From Actinomadura litoris (GTDB taxonomy: Bacteria > Actinomycetota > Actinomycetes > Streptosporangiales > Streptosporangiaceae): a stretch of DNA of 64,000 nt. The notes below the pieces were generated by a model, which made no database searches, was not told where the DNA came from, and saw nothing but the letters and a program-made list of their open reading frames with translations. Positions 40,596 through 48,093 of the stretch are shown piece after piece. Each line of letters starts with the position of its first letter. The first letter of the stretch is position 1. Both the position numbers and the translations under genes were made by a program. The stretch is from the NCBI RefSeq assembly GCF_009733595.1, contig NZ_WOFH01000023.1:30671-94670 (forward strand). The letters run 5' to 3'.

Positions 40596-41720
40596 ATGCC
40601 TGATGACACCCGCGCCGGCGCGGCGCTGCACACCTTCATCGGCGACCTGCGCGCCGCGTTCGAGCGCGCGGGGCCGCCCACCTTCGCGCGCCTGGAGACC
40701 CTGTCCGAACGCTGCCGCGAACCGGGCCCGGCCGCGCGCCCGCGCGAGCCCGGCGGCCCGCGCGACACCGGTGGGCCGGGCGGCCCCGGTGGGCCCGGCG
40801 GCCCGCGCGAGACGGGGGCCCCGGGCGGTCAGCGGGTCCGCGTCCTGCCCCATTCGACCACCCACGACATCCTCGCGGGAAAGCGCGGCAGGCTCCCGCC
40901 CTGGCCGTGGGTGTCGTCCTTCCTGCACGTGCTCCGGATCGCCGCGTGGGAGAACGGGCTCGATCCCGAGGAGATCGGCTCCACCCGCGACTGGCACGCC
41001 CGCTACCTCGCGGCGCGCTCGGCCATCCTCGACGCGCAGCGGCCCCCGCTGGCCGCGCCCGTCCCCGTCCTCGTCCCGCTCGCCGAGGCGCGCCCCACTG
41101 CCTATGCCACCGCCACGGCCGCCGCCCCGGAGCCTCCGGAGGAGGAGCCCGAGCCGCCGTCCCTCACGCCGCCGGCCGGGCACACGACCATGATGCGCCG
41201 CTACGCCGACGCCTACGGGCGCACCGGCATGCGGCTGCTGCGCCACGCCGAGGCCGACGACGGGCAGGACCGCGGCGTTCCCGCCTACCGGCTGGCGACG
41301 CTGCTGGCCTGCGACAACCGTCCGCACGAGGCGCTGTACTGGCTCCAGCGCGCGGCGCGCGTCGGGCACCGGCTCGCCCGCCGGCTCGCCGTCGAGTGGG
41401 ACCCGCACACCGACCCGTGGCCGCCGCACTACTGGAAGCGGGGCGACGCCGCCTTCGAGGTCGGGATGGACTACGAGGCCAACGGGTACCCGCACGCCGC
41501 CGCCGTCTTCTTCGAGCGCGCCGCCGACAACGGCGTCCAGGAGGCCGCCTACCGCTCCGGCCTGCACCGCATGCAGTACGGGCAGACGTGGGAGGCGATG
41601 CTGCTGTTCAACCGCGCCGCCGAGGCCGGGCACCGGCCCGCGCAGCGCGAGCTGGACGGCCTGCTGCCCCACTACCACGGCGAATCGCAGGAGGGCCTCA
41701 GCCCCTACGGACCTTATTGA
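40596..41720 (+). CDS. actinobacterial protein with N-terminal XRE-like region and C-terminal Sel1/TPR-like repeats
   Basis: 374 aa. The N-terminal 150 residues follow the actinobacterial pattern of a short helix pair, a Gly/Pro-rich insert (PGGPRDTGGPGGPGGPGG) and a STTHDILAGKRGRLPPWPWV segment like XRE-type DNA-binding starts. A Pro/Ala-rich linker leads to repeats at about 200-360 resembling Sel1/TPR units (AYRLATLLACDNRPHEALYWLQRAAR, AFEVGMDYEANGYPHAAAVFFERAADNG, MLLFNRAAEAGHRPAQRELDGLL). Probably a protein-interaction factor, cytoplasmic. The RNA ligase gene starts 60 bases downstream on the same strand. Confidence 0.65.
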   Translation: MPDDTRAGAALHTFIGDLRAAFERAGPPTFARLETLSERCREPGPAARPREPGGPRDTGGPGGPGGPGGPRETGAPGGQRVRVLPHSTTHDILAGKRGRLPPWPWVSSFLHVLRIAAWENGLDPEEIGSTRDWHARYLAARSAILDAQRPPLAAPVPVLVPLAEARPTAYATATAAAPEPPEEEPEPPSLTPPAGHTTMMRRYADAYGRTGMRLLRHAEADDGQDRGVPAYRLATLLACDNRPHEALYWLQRAARVGHRLARRLAVEWDPHTDPWPPHYWKRGDAAFEVGMDYEANGYPHAAAVFFERAADNGVQEAAYRSGLHRMQYGQTWEAMLLFNRAAEAGHRPAQRELDGLLPHYHGESQEGLSPYGPY

Positions 41721-41780
41721 GTTGCCCCCCGCCCGCGGCCATTGCCACGCTTGGGAAAACCCATCCGAGGGGGAATGCCC

Positions 41781-42845
41781 ATGTCGACGCTGCGTGTGAC
41801 CGCCGAAGAGCTGACGATCCATCCGCACGGAAACGCCGACGCTCTCGAACTGGCCCAGGTCGGCCTTTACCGCGCGGTCGTCGGGAAGGGGCGGTTCCAG
41901 ACCGGGGACCTCGCCGTCTACATTCCCGAGGGCGCGCTGCTGCCCGCCGAGCTGATCGGCGAACTCGGGCTGGAGGGGAAACTCGCCGGATCGGCGAAGA
42001 ACCGCGTGAAGGCCGTCCGGCTGCGCGGGGAGCTGTCGCAGGGGATCGTCTGCCTGCCCCGCGCCCTGGCCGGGACCGACCTCGCGGCGGCGCGCGCGGA
42101 GTCCCGCGACCTCGCCGGCCTGCTCGGCGTCACCAAGTGGGTGCCGCCCGTGCCCGTCCACATGAACGGCGAGGTCGTGCCCGCGCCCGACCTGCTCCCG
42201 TGGATCGAGATCGAGGACGTCAAGAGGTATCCGGCGGTCTTCGAGCCCGGCGAGGCGGTCGTGGCGACCGAGAAGATCCACGGCTCGGCGTGCCTGTTCT
42301 CCCTGGTCGGGGACGAGGCGTTCGTGTCGTCCAAGGGCTTCGGCCACAAACGGCTCGCTCTGGTCCGCGACGACAAGAACCTCTACTGGCGCGCCGTGGA
42401 GGCGCACGGCGTCCCGGCCGCCGCCGCCGCGATCGCGGCGCGGTTCGGCGCCGACCGCGTCGGGGTGTTCGGCGAGGTCTACGGGCGCGGCGTCCAGGAC
42501 CTGCACTACGGCCGCCAGGAGATCGGCTACGCCGTCTTCGACGTGGCGGTCGCCGAGGGCGAGGGGCCGGTGCGCTGGCTCGACCCCGCCACGCTGGCCG
42601 AGGTCCTGGACGAGACGGGCCTCCCCTCCGTCCCGCGCCTGTACGAGGGGCCCTACGACGAGGCCGTGCTCACGGAGTCGGCGAGCGGGCGCGAGGCCGT
42701 GTCGGGCGAGGCCGCGCACCTGCGCGAGGGCCTGGTCGTCCGTCCGGCCGTCGAACGCTACAGCGAGGTCACCGGCGGGCGCGCGATCGCCAAGTTCGTC
42801 TCCCCGGCCTATCTCACCCGCAAGGGCGGCACCGAATACGAGTAG
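41781..42845 (+). CDS. RNA ligase, DraRnl (DRB0094) family
   Basis: 354 aa. N-terminal OB-like module (1-110) distinctive of the Deinococcus radiodurans RNA ligase clade, then a nucleotidyltransferase domain: motif I TEKIHGS with the AMP-accepting Lys165, motif IIIa-like VFGEVYG, motif IV EGLVVRP and motif V AIAKFVSPAY. These ATP-dependent ligases seal 3'-OH/5'-PO4 breaks in RNA, typically nicks in duplex or split RNAs. ATG 41781 is preferred to ATG 41775 because GAGGGGG lies 7 bases upstream. It converges on two tRNA-mimic RNAs and the 43280 gene, suggesting an RNA-repair locus (inference). Confidence 0.92.
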   Translation: MSTLRVTAEELTIHPHGNADALELAQVGLYRAVVGKGRFQTGDLAVYIPEGALLPAELIGELGLEGKLAGSAKNRVKAVRLRGELSQGIVCLPRALAGTDLAAARAESRDLAGLLGVTKWVPPVPVHMNGEVVPAPDLLPWIEIEDVKRYPAVFEPGEAVVATEKIHGSACLFSLVGDEAFVSSKGFGHKRLALVRDDKNLYWRAVEAHGVPAAAAAIAARFGADRVGVFGEVYGRGVQDLHYGRQEIGYAVFDVAVAEGEGPVRWLDPATLAEVLDETGLPSVPRLYEGPYDEAVLTESASGREAVSGEAAHLREGLVVRPAVERYSEVTGGRAIAKFVSPAYLTRKGGTEYE

Positions 42846-42860
42846 GCCGCGAACAGCGGC

Positions 42861-42892
42861 GGGCCCCGGAACATGCCCATGTTCCGGGGCCC
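42861..42892. terminator. 15-bp hairpin terminator
   Basis: Perfect stem GGGCCCCGGAACATG (42861-42875) with its complement (42878-42892), 2-base loop. It sits directly after the RNA ligase stop and also downstream of the minus-strand ncRNAs, so it can stop both. Confidence 0.8.
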
Positions 42893-42930
42893 TGGTGATT
42901 CCGCTCGCACGGCACGCCGGCGGCTTTTAA

Positions 42931-43037
42931 GGGGGCAGGTCAGTTCTCAGGTCACCGCGTTCTTCCATTGAACTACCGCGCCGCGAGAGGCGCGGGCCAG
43001 ATTCGAACTGGCATCTCGGTGATTGACGCCTGCCTCC
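42931..43037 (-). ncRNA. Y-RNA-like ncRNA 1 with circularly permuted tRNA module
   Basis: On the minus strand, 5' to 3': terminal stem GGCAGG (43034-43029); anticodon-like stem TCACCG (43022-43017); T arm GCCAG-TTCGAAT-CTGGC (43012-42996); acceptor 3' strand CCGCGCC (42995-42989); 6-base loop TCTCGC; acceptor 5' strand GGCGCGG (42982-42976, 7/7 pairs); TA; D arm GTTC-AATGGAA-GAAC (42973-42959); CGGTGA (42957-42952) closing the anticodon-like stem (6/6); CCTGCC (42939-42934) closing the terminal stem (6/6). This is a tRNA body with its 3' half before its 5' half, as in YrlA-type bacterial Y RNAs. No U33-like loop, so it is not an ordinary tRNA. Confidence 0.7.
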
Positions 43038-43080
43038 GGTCGATCCGGCGATGAGCGGAAAATGCTGATTCTGGAGCGAG

Positions 43081-43194
43081 AGCCTGAGATTGAACGGCTG
43101 CCTCTACCATCTTGGGCTACCGGGACTCGGGTGCCCCGGGGAGGAGTCGAACCTCCACTGTCACCGTGGTTCAGACTGAGCCTCATCCTCAGCT
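43081..43194 (-). ncRNA. Y-RNA-like ncRNA 2 with circularly permuted tRNA module
   Basis: On the minus strand: terminal stem AGCTGAG (43194-43188) pairs with CTCAGGCT (43088-43081, one bulge). Anticodon-like stem ACGGT (43167-43163) with GCCGT (43098-43094, one G-U). T arm GGAGG-TTCGACT-CCTCC (43156-43140). Acceptor 3' strand CCGGGGC (43139-43133) and 5' strand GTCCCGG (43126-43120), 7/7 pairs with one G-U, joined by ACCCGA. TA then a D-arm-like segment (43117-43100) with TGG in the loop. Same permuted order as the neighbouring RNA, different sequence. TGAAC (43173-43169) can also pair with GTTCA (43095-43091). Lies 85 bases downstream of the 43280 gene on the same strand. Confidence 0.65.
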
Positions 43195-43279
43195 TCGGGA
43201 CCTGGTCCGGTCCCGCCCCCGCGCTCCTGCGGGGGAGCCTTTTGTGTTCATGCCGTTTCCGTGCCGTTTCCGTGCCGGG

Positions 43280-44011
43280 TCAGGCGAACAGGTAGCCGAA
43301 CACCGCGTCGCCGACCTTCCGGTCGGTCACCTCGGCGCCGTTGGCCTCCTCGCGCGCGAACTTGACCGCCGCCTGGAGCTTGGTCACGCGTTCGCGCAGC
43401 TCGTTCACGCGCCGGGCGGGCAGCGCCCCGGAGAACGCCGTCTTCGTCCAGGTGCCCACGATCACGTCCTCGGTGTAGGTCTCCACCTGCGCGGGGTGCT
43501 CGGTGGTGGCCTCGTACAGCACGTGGGCGCGCGGGATCTTCTTGGTGCGCGTCGTCTTCACCGGCTCGGTGCGCCACACGTCGGCGGACTCGTCGAAGCT
43601 CCACGACTCGGCCGCGTCCAGGACGGGCAGCTTGTCGACGAAGGTGTGCAGGTCGGTGAGCTGCTTCTCCAGGAACAGCAGGTGCGACACGGGGACGTCG
43701 GCGACGATCGTCCGCCCGTCCACGACGACGTCGGCGCGCGCCTCGCAGTTCGCCCAGTCCTTGGTGGCGGTGACGTCGAACAGGCGGGTCAGCGCCCTGG
43801 CGGCGTCCGCCAGCGCCTCCTCCGCCTTCACCTGCACCCGGGTCGACTCGGGCGGGAGCTGCTCGCCCTCGTCGTCCAGCGGCTGGTAGGTCCGCGAGAT
43901 CCCGGACAGCAGCGGCGTCTTCTGGATGCGGTGGTGAATGTCGGTCAGCTCCCGCTGCGCGCGGGATTTCGTGCCCTTCTCCACCGCGATGATCTGGTTC
44001 AGCTTCGTCAT
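43280..44011 (-). CDS. uncharacterised 243-aa protein of the RNA-ligase locus
   Basis: 243 aa, soluble, no signal peptide; not recognised as a characterised family. It has helical N- and C-termini (NQIIAVEKGTKSRAQRELTDIHHRI; RRVNELRERVTKLQAAVKFAREEANG) around a middle with strands and an acidic loop (TATKDWANCEARADVVVDGRT, VSHLLFLEKQLTDLHTFVDKLP). The basic N-terminal TKSRAQRE could contact nucleic acid. ATG 44011 has GGGGAGGGG 8 bases upstream. The two tRNA-mimic RNAs lie immediately downstream on the same strand, so they may be made from the same transcript; the RNA ligase converges from the other side. Confidence 0.75.
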   Translation of the reverse strand: MTKLNQIIAVEKGTKSRAQRELTDIHHRIQKTPLLSGISRTYQPLDDEGEQLPPESTRVQVKAEEALADAARALTRLFDVTATKDWANCEARADVVVDGRTIVADVPVSHLLFLEKQLTDLHTFVDKLPVLDAAESWSFDESADVWRTEPVKTTRTKKIPRAHVLYEATTEHPAQVETYTEDVIVGTWTKTAFSGALPARRVNELRERVTKLQAAVKFAREEANGAEVTDRKVGDAVFGYLFA

Positions 44012-44129
44012 GTGCGGCACCCCTCCCCGTGACGTGACCGGCGCAACGCTACTGATTCCAGGCCATTCGTGCACCCGGATTTACCCTGACAATTGCCGAG
44101 AACGGGGATATCAGTGGCCGGACAAGGGT

Positions 44130-44178
44130 GTGCCCGGCCCGGCCTCCCACCCCTGCGGAGGCCGGCCGGACCGGGCAC
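44130..44178 (-). terminator. terminator of the metalloprotease gene
   Basis: Long imperfect stem: GTGCCCGGCCCGGCCTCC (44130-44147) against GGAGGCCGG...CCGGGCAC (44157-44178), just after the 44193 stop codon of the minus-strand protease. Confidence 0.65.
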
Positions 44179-44192
44179 GTTCTCGGGTCGTG

Positions 44193-47100
44193 CTAGAGCG
44201 TGATGCTCCAGCCGTTGAGGGTCCCGGTGTCACCGGGGCCCTGGTCGTAGACGGTCAGTTGCCAGTTTCCGGCGGCCTGCGAGCTGACGCCGGGGACGGT
44301 GAAGGTCATCGGACCGTCCCACGGTGTGCACTCGTACTGGCCCTGCCCCATCGGCTTGACCGTGTAGGTCCGGCCGGACGGGGAGACCAGGCCGATGGCC
44401 ATGTCCTCCGTGCAGGTGTGCTGGATGTCGACGCTGAGCGTCACCGTGCTCGACGCCTGCCCCTGCGTGGTGACCTGGAGGGGACTGCTGATCCGCTGGT
44501 AGTCGTTGATCGGGTACCGGGTCGTGCTGGTGGAGGTCCGGTTGTCGGCCTTCTTGACCGTCAGCGTGTAGGTGGCGGTCCTCGCGACCGACCCCTGCCC
44601 GCTGACCGTCACCGTGTAGTCGCCCGGCTGCGTGTCGGCGGTGGTCGCCACCGTCAGCGTCGCCGTGCTCCCGGTCTTCACCGTGGACGGGCTGACGGTG
44701 GCCGTCGGCCCCGCCGGGGACACCGTCGCGGACAGGTTGACCTCCTGCGCGACACCGGCGGTCACGGCCGTCCTCACGGTGGCCGTCGCCGACTTGCCGG
44801 CGTCCACGCTCCCTGTCGCCGGGTCGACCGACACCGAGAAGTCGTTGGTGCCGTCGCCCTCCACGTTGAGGGTGAAGGTGGTGGTGTGCTTGACCGCTCC
44901 ACCGGCGCCGGTGCCGGTGACCTTGACGGCGTAGCTGCCCGCGGCGGTCTGCGCCGTGGTCGCGACCGTCAGCTTGGACGACCCGCCCGCGGTGACCGAC
45001 GTGGGATCGAGGGTCACGGTCGGGCCGCCCGGCGACACGGTCGCCGTCAGGTCGACCTGCTGGGCGCTGCCCTTGGTCACCGCCGTCCTGACGGTGGCGG
45101 TGGCCGACTCCCCGGGCTTGACGCTCCCCGTCGGGGGATCGGAGCTGATGGAGAAGTCGTTGGCGGGCGTCGAGTCGCCGACCGCGACCTTCCACAGCGC
45201 CCACGCGATCGCGTCCGAGCTGCGGTCCAGCCCGGTCGTGTCGATGTTGCCCGGGTAGCTGTCGCAGGACTGGTGGTAGCACCGGTCGAACGCCTGCCCG
45301 GCGGTGCCGCCCCACTTCTGCGCCTGCGCCGAGGTCTTCGTCGCGGACGCGCCGGTGGACAGGAACGTCGTCGGGATCCCGGCGTCGCGGAACGGCCCGT
45401 CGTCGCTGCAGCACTCCGACATCTCGTCCGGCACCAGCCTGATCGAGTCGAAGTATCCCTTCAGGTACTGCGACAGCGCCGAGTTGACGCCGTCGATGAA
45501 GTAGCCGGGGTTGGGCGAGCCGACCATGTCGAAGTTGAAGTAGCCCTTGATCTTCGTGCGGTCGGTGGCCGACAGGCGGGAGACGTAGTTCTGCGAGCCG
45601 CGCAGGCCCTGCTCCTCGTCCGTCCACCAGCCGAACCGGACGTGCTTCAGCATCGTCGGCTTGGTCTGCGCCAGCTTCAGCGCGACCTCCAGCAGCGCCG
45701 CCGAGCCGGAGCCGTTGTCGTTGATGCCCGGACCCGCCGCGACGCTGTCGAGGTGGGCGCCGAACATGTAGATGTTGTTCTCGTCCCCTCCCGGCCAGTC
45801 CGCGATGAGGTTGGGCCCGGCGCCGGCCGAGCAGCCGGACGTGCACGTCTGGCGGGACGTCGTGAACCCGGCGTTCTTCAGCGCCTGCTCCAGGTAGGAC
45901 ACCGACGCGGTGTACCCGGCGCCCGTGGAACGGCGGGTGCCCCCGTTCTGCGTGGCGATGGTCTGGAGCTGCTGGAGGTGTGCCTTGACGTTCTCGACGC
46001 TGATGTCAGGCGGGTTGCCCGTGTCGGACCCTCCGCTGACGTTGACGCTGTAGGTGGCGGTGTGGGAGCCGCTCGTCCCGGTTCCGTTCACGGTGACCGT
46101 GAACGGGCCGGTCTTGGCGGTGTCGCTCGCCGCGAGGGTGAGCGTGGCGGTGTTCCCGGACTGGACCTGGGCGGGGTTGAAGGTCGCGGTCAGGCCGGGG
46201 TTGGCGGGGGACACGGTCGCCGACAGGTTCACCGGCTGGGAGGAGCCGCTGGTGACGGTGGTGTTGACCGTCGCCTGCACGGACTCGCCGGCCTTGACCG
46301 TCCCGCTGTTCGGCGCCACCGACAGGGAGAAGTCGTTGCCGCTCGGGACGCAGCTCGGCTCGCCGGACTGCGCGCCCATCTGGACGGCGTTCCAGGCGTC
46401 CTTGACCCGGTTGTACCAGGCGCAGGAGGGGTCGAGGTTCTTCGCGGCGGTGAGCGTCAGCGTCCGGTACCGGGGGTAGCTGGTGCTGGACGTCTTCAGC
46501 ATCATCGCGTTGTAGAAGATCTTCGCGGCGTTCAGCACGCCGATCCCCGTCACCGAGGACGGCCCGCCCGAGCAGATCGGGCTGTTCGGCTTGCCGCCGC
46601 CGGGGTTGGAGCCCTCGGCGAGCAGGTAGAACCAGTGGTTGCCCGGTCCCGCCGCCTTGTGCACCTCCATGTTCGGAACGGAACTGGAGTAGCAGTTCGG
46701 GTCGCCGTTGACGAGCGACGGGTTGTACATGTTGCGGATCGGGCCCTGCCCGACCAGGTTGATCTCCTCGCCGACGGTGTAGTCGGGAGTGTCCTCCGGG
46801 TTGTTGAGGAAGGCCTCGGATGCGGCCCCCCACACGTCACCGACGAATTCCTGTGTGCCGCCGCCGGACATTCCACCGGGGGTGAAGTTGTCCAGCCCGT
46901 GCCCGAATTCGTGGTCCACCACGTCCGTCGAGGTGATCCACTGGTTGGACTGGTTGTGGCCGAACTGCGCGTCGGTGCCGTTCCAGTAGGCGTTGACCTC
47001 GTTGAGGCCGACCCGCGCGGGGGCCCACTGGCCGTTGCGCAGCCCGTCGCGCCCGTACGTCTTCAGCAGGTCCCAGAACCCGCCCGCGGCGTACATGACG

Positions 47101-47882
47101 TCGACACAGCCGGCTTCCTTGCTCGTCTTGGACGTGCTGCCCCAGACGTCGTCCGGCCCGGAGAAGATGCCGCCGCTGTAGTCGGCGCACGTGAGCCCTG
47201 GCCGCTTCGGGTCACGCATCGTGTAGGAACCACCCGACTGGGTCGTTCCAATATTGAGGTTCGGGCCTTCCCAGATTCCGGTGCCCGTGCCCGCGTAAAC
47301 GGTCTCCTTCGCGTCGAACCGCTTTCCGGTCAGCGCGTCGACATAGACCTTCTTGCGGCTCAGCTGCTTGCCGTCGCGGCCTGAGACGGTCGTCTCCCAG
47401 GCGAGGCGGGGCTTGCCCAGCGCGTGCACCACCAGGTGGGGCTTGAGCTGGCTCTTGTCAGGTTTCGACACAGCGGCGCGCGAGGCGCGCGCGGCGGCGT
47501 CCGCGCCGACCTCGGGGGCCGTCGCCACCTTGATCTGCTGCTTCTGCGCCACCGAGAGCGTGCGCACATGGCCCTTCGCGTCGGTCGCGACGACGAAGTC
47601 GCCGCCGACCACGGGAAGGTCGCGGTACGTGCGCTCATAGGCGACGTAGTACTGGTTCCATGGCGTGCCGACGACCTGCGTGCGGACGAATTTCTCGTCC
47701 TTGCCCGCGTGCAGTTCGGCGACGCGTCCGGTGACGATCCGGTCCGCGGACGCCATTGCGGCGACCTTCGGATCGGCGCTGGATCTCGGGCCGCTCGGCG
47801 GCGCCGACATGGCGATTGTCGCCAAGCCGGTGACCGGGAGCGCGACGGCCGCCAGGGCCGCCAGAAGGGGTTTGCGTTTCAC
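44193..47882 (-). CDS. secreted M4 metalloprotease - M28 aminopeptidase fusion with P domain
   Basis: 1229 aa, very large for either family. In order: signal peptide (KRKPLLAALAAVALPVTGLATIAMSA); FTP/PepSY propeptide (about 35-190); thermolysin-like M4 domain (about 200-520) with H324-E-F-G-H328 and a downstream Glu; Ig-like/BACON-type repeat (about 525-620); M28 zinc aminopeptidase (about 625-905; GAHLDSV, NDNGSGSAALLEVA, TDEEQGL, FNFDMVG, CYHQSCD); two more Ig-like repeats (about 905-1095, each ending in TVS/NVEG); P-proprotein convertase domain (about 1105-1229). Endo- and exopeptidase on one secreted chain. GTG 47882 with GGAGG upstream. Divergent from the LysR gene. Confidence 0.9.
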   Translation of the reverse strand: MKRKPLLAALAAVALPVTGLATIAMSAPPSGPRSSADPKVAAMASADRIVTGRVAELHAGKDEKFVRTQVVGTPWNQYYVAYERTYRDLPVVGGDFVVATDAKGHVRTLSVAQKQQIKVATAPEVGADAAARASRAAVSKPDKSQLKPHLVVHALGKPRLAWETTVSGRDGKQLSRKKVYVDALTGKRFDAKETVYAGTGTGIWEGPNLNIGTTQSGGSYTMRDPKRPGLTCADYSGGIFSGPDDVWGSTSKTSKEAGCVDVMYAAGGFWDLLKTYGRDGLRNGQWAPARVGLNEVNAYWNGTDAQFGHNQSNQWITSTDVVDHEFGHGLDNFTPGGMSGGGTQEFVGDVWGAASEAFLNNPEDTPDYTVGEEINLVGQGPIRNMYNPSLVNGDPNCYSSSVPNMEVHKAAGPGNHWFYLLAEGSNPGGGKPNSPICSGGPSSVTGIGVLNAAKIFYNAMMLKTSSTSYPRYRTLTLTAAKNLDPSCAWYNRVKDAWNAVQMGAQSGEPSCVPSGNDFSLSVAPNSGTVKAGESVQATVNTTVTSGSSQPVNLSATVSPANPGLTATFNPAQVQSGNTATLTLAASDTAKTGPFTVTVNGTGTSGSHTATYSVNVSGGSDTGNPPDISVENVKAHLQQLQTIATQNGGTRRSTGAGYTASVSYLEQALKNAGFTTSRQTCTSGCSAGAGPNLIADWPGGDENNIYMFGAHLDSVAAGPGINDNGSGSAALLEVALKLAQTKPTMLKHVRFGWWTDEEQGLRGSQNYVSRLSATDRTKIKGYFNFDMVGSPNPGYFIDGVNSALSQYLKGYFDSIRLVPDEMSECCSDDGPFRDAGIPTTFLSTGASATKTSAQAQKWGGTAGQAFDRCYHQSCDSYPGNIDTTGLDRSSDAIAWALWKVAVGDSTPANDFSISSDPPTGSVKPGESATATVRTAVTKGSAQQVDLTATVSPGGPTVTLDPTSVTAGGSSKLTVATTAQTAAGSYAVKVTGTGAGGAVKHTTTFTLNVEGDGTNDFSVSVDPATGSVDAGKSATATVRTAVTAGVAQEVNLSATVSPAGPTATVSPSTVKTGSTATLTVATTADTQPGDYTVTVSGQGSVARTATYTLTVKKADNRTSTSTTRYPINDYQRISSPLQVTTQGQASSTVTLSVDIQHTCTEDMAIGLVSPSGRTYTVKPMGQGQYECTPWDGPMTFTVPGVSSQAAGNWQLTVYDQGPGDTGTLNGWSITL

Positions 47883-48073
47883 AGCCGCATGCCTCCATTG
47901 GTGCGGGGGGAGAGGCCGCCCCGCAGGGGAACGGGGCGGCGGCCGACACGGCGGCGGCACCGGCGTTGGCCGAGCGAGCGGGGAATGGGGGTGGGTTTCG
48001 CGCGGGAGCGGCCGTCGTGTCCTGCGAAGATGAGATTGACACCTGATCAACGCTTGCGGGGCCTCGCATTTAG

Positions 48074-48093
48074 GCATAGCTTCGCGGCTATGC
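48074..48093 (+). promoter_or_regulatory. inverted repeat covering the LysR start codon
   Basis: Perfect 7-bp inverted repeat GCATAGC-TTCGCG-GCTATGC. The right arm includes the ATG at 48090. It could be an autoregulatory operator or an RNA hairpin hiding the start. Confidence 0.45.

Noticed and set aside
42950..43200. Ordinary tRNA genes (two T-arm consensus sequences with TTCGAAT and TTCGACT)
   Set aside because: No 5' half with matching acceptor lies upstream of either T arm in normal order; the matching acceptor and D arm lie downstream, and loops lack U33. They were therefore described as permuted tRNA mimics.
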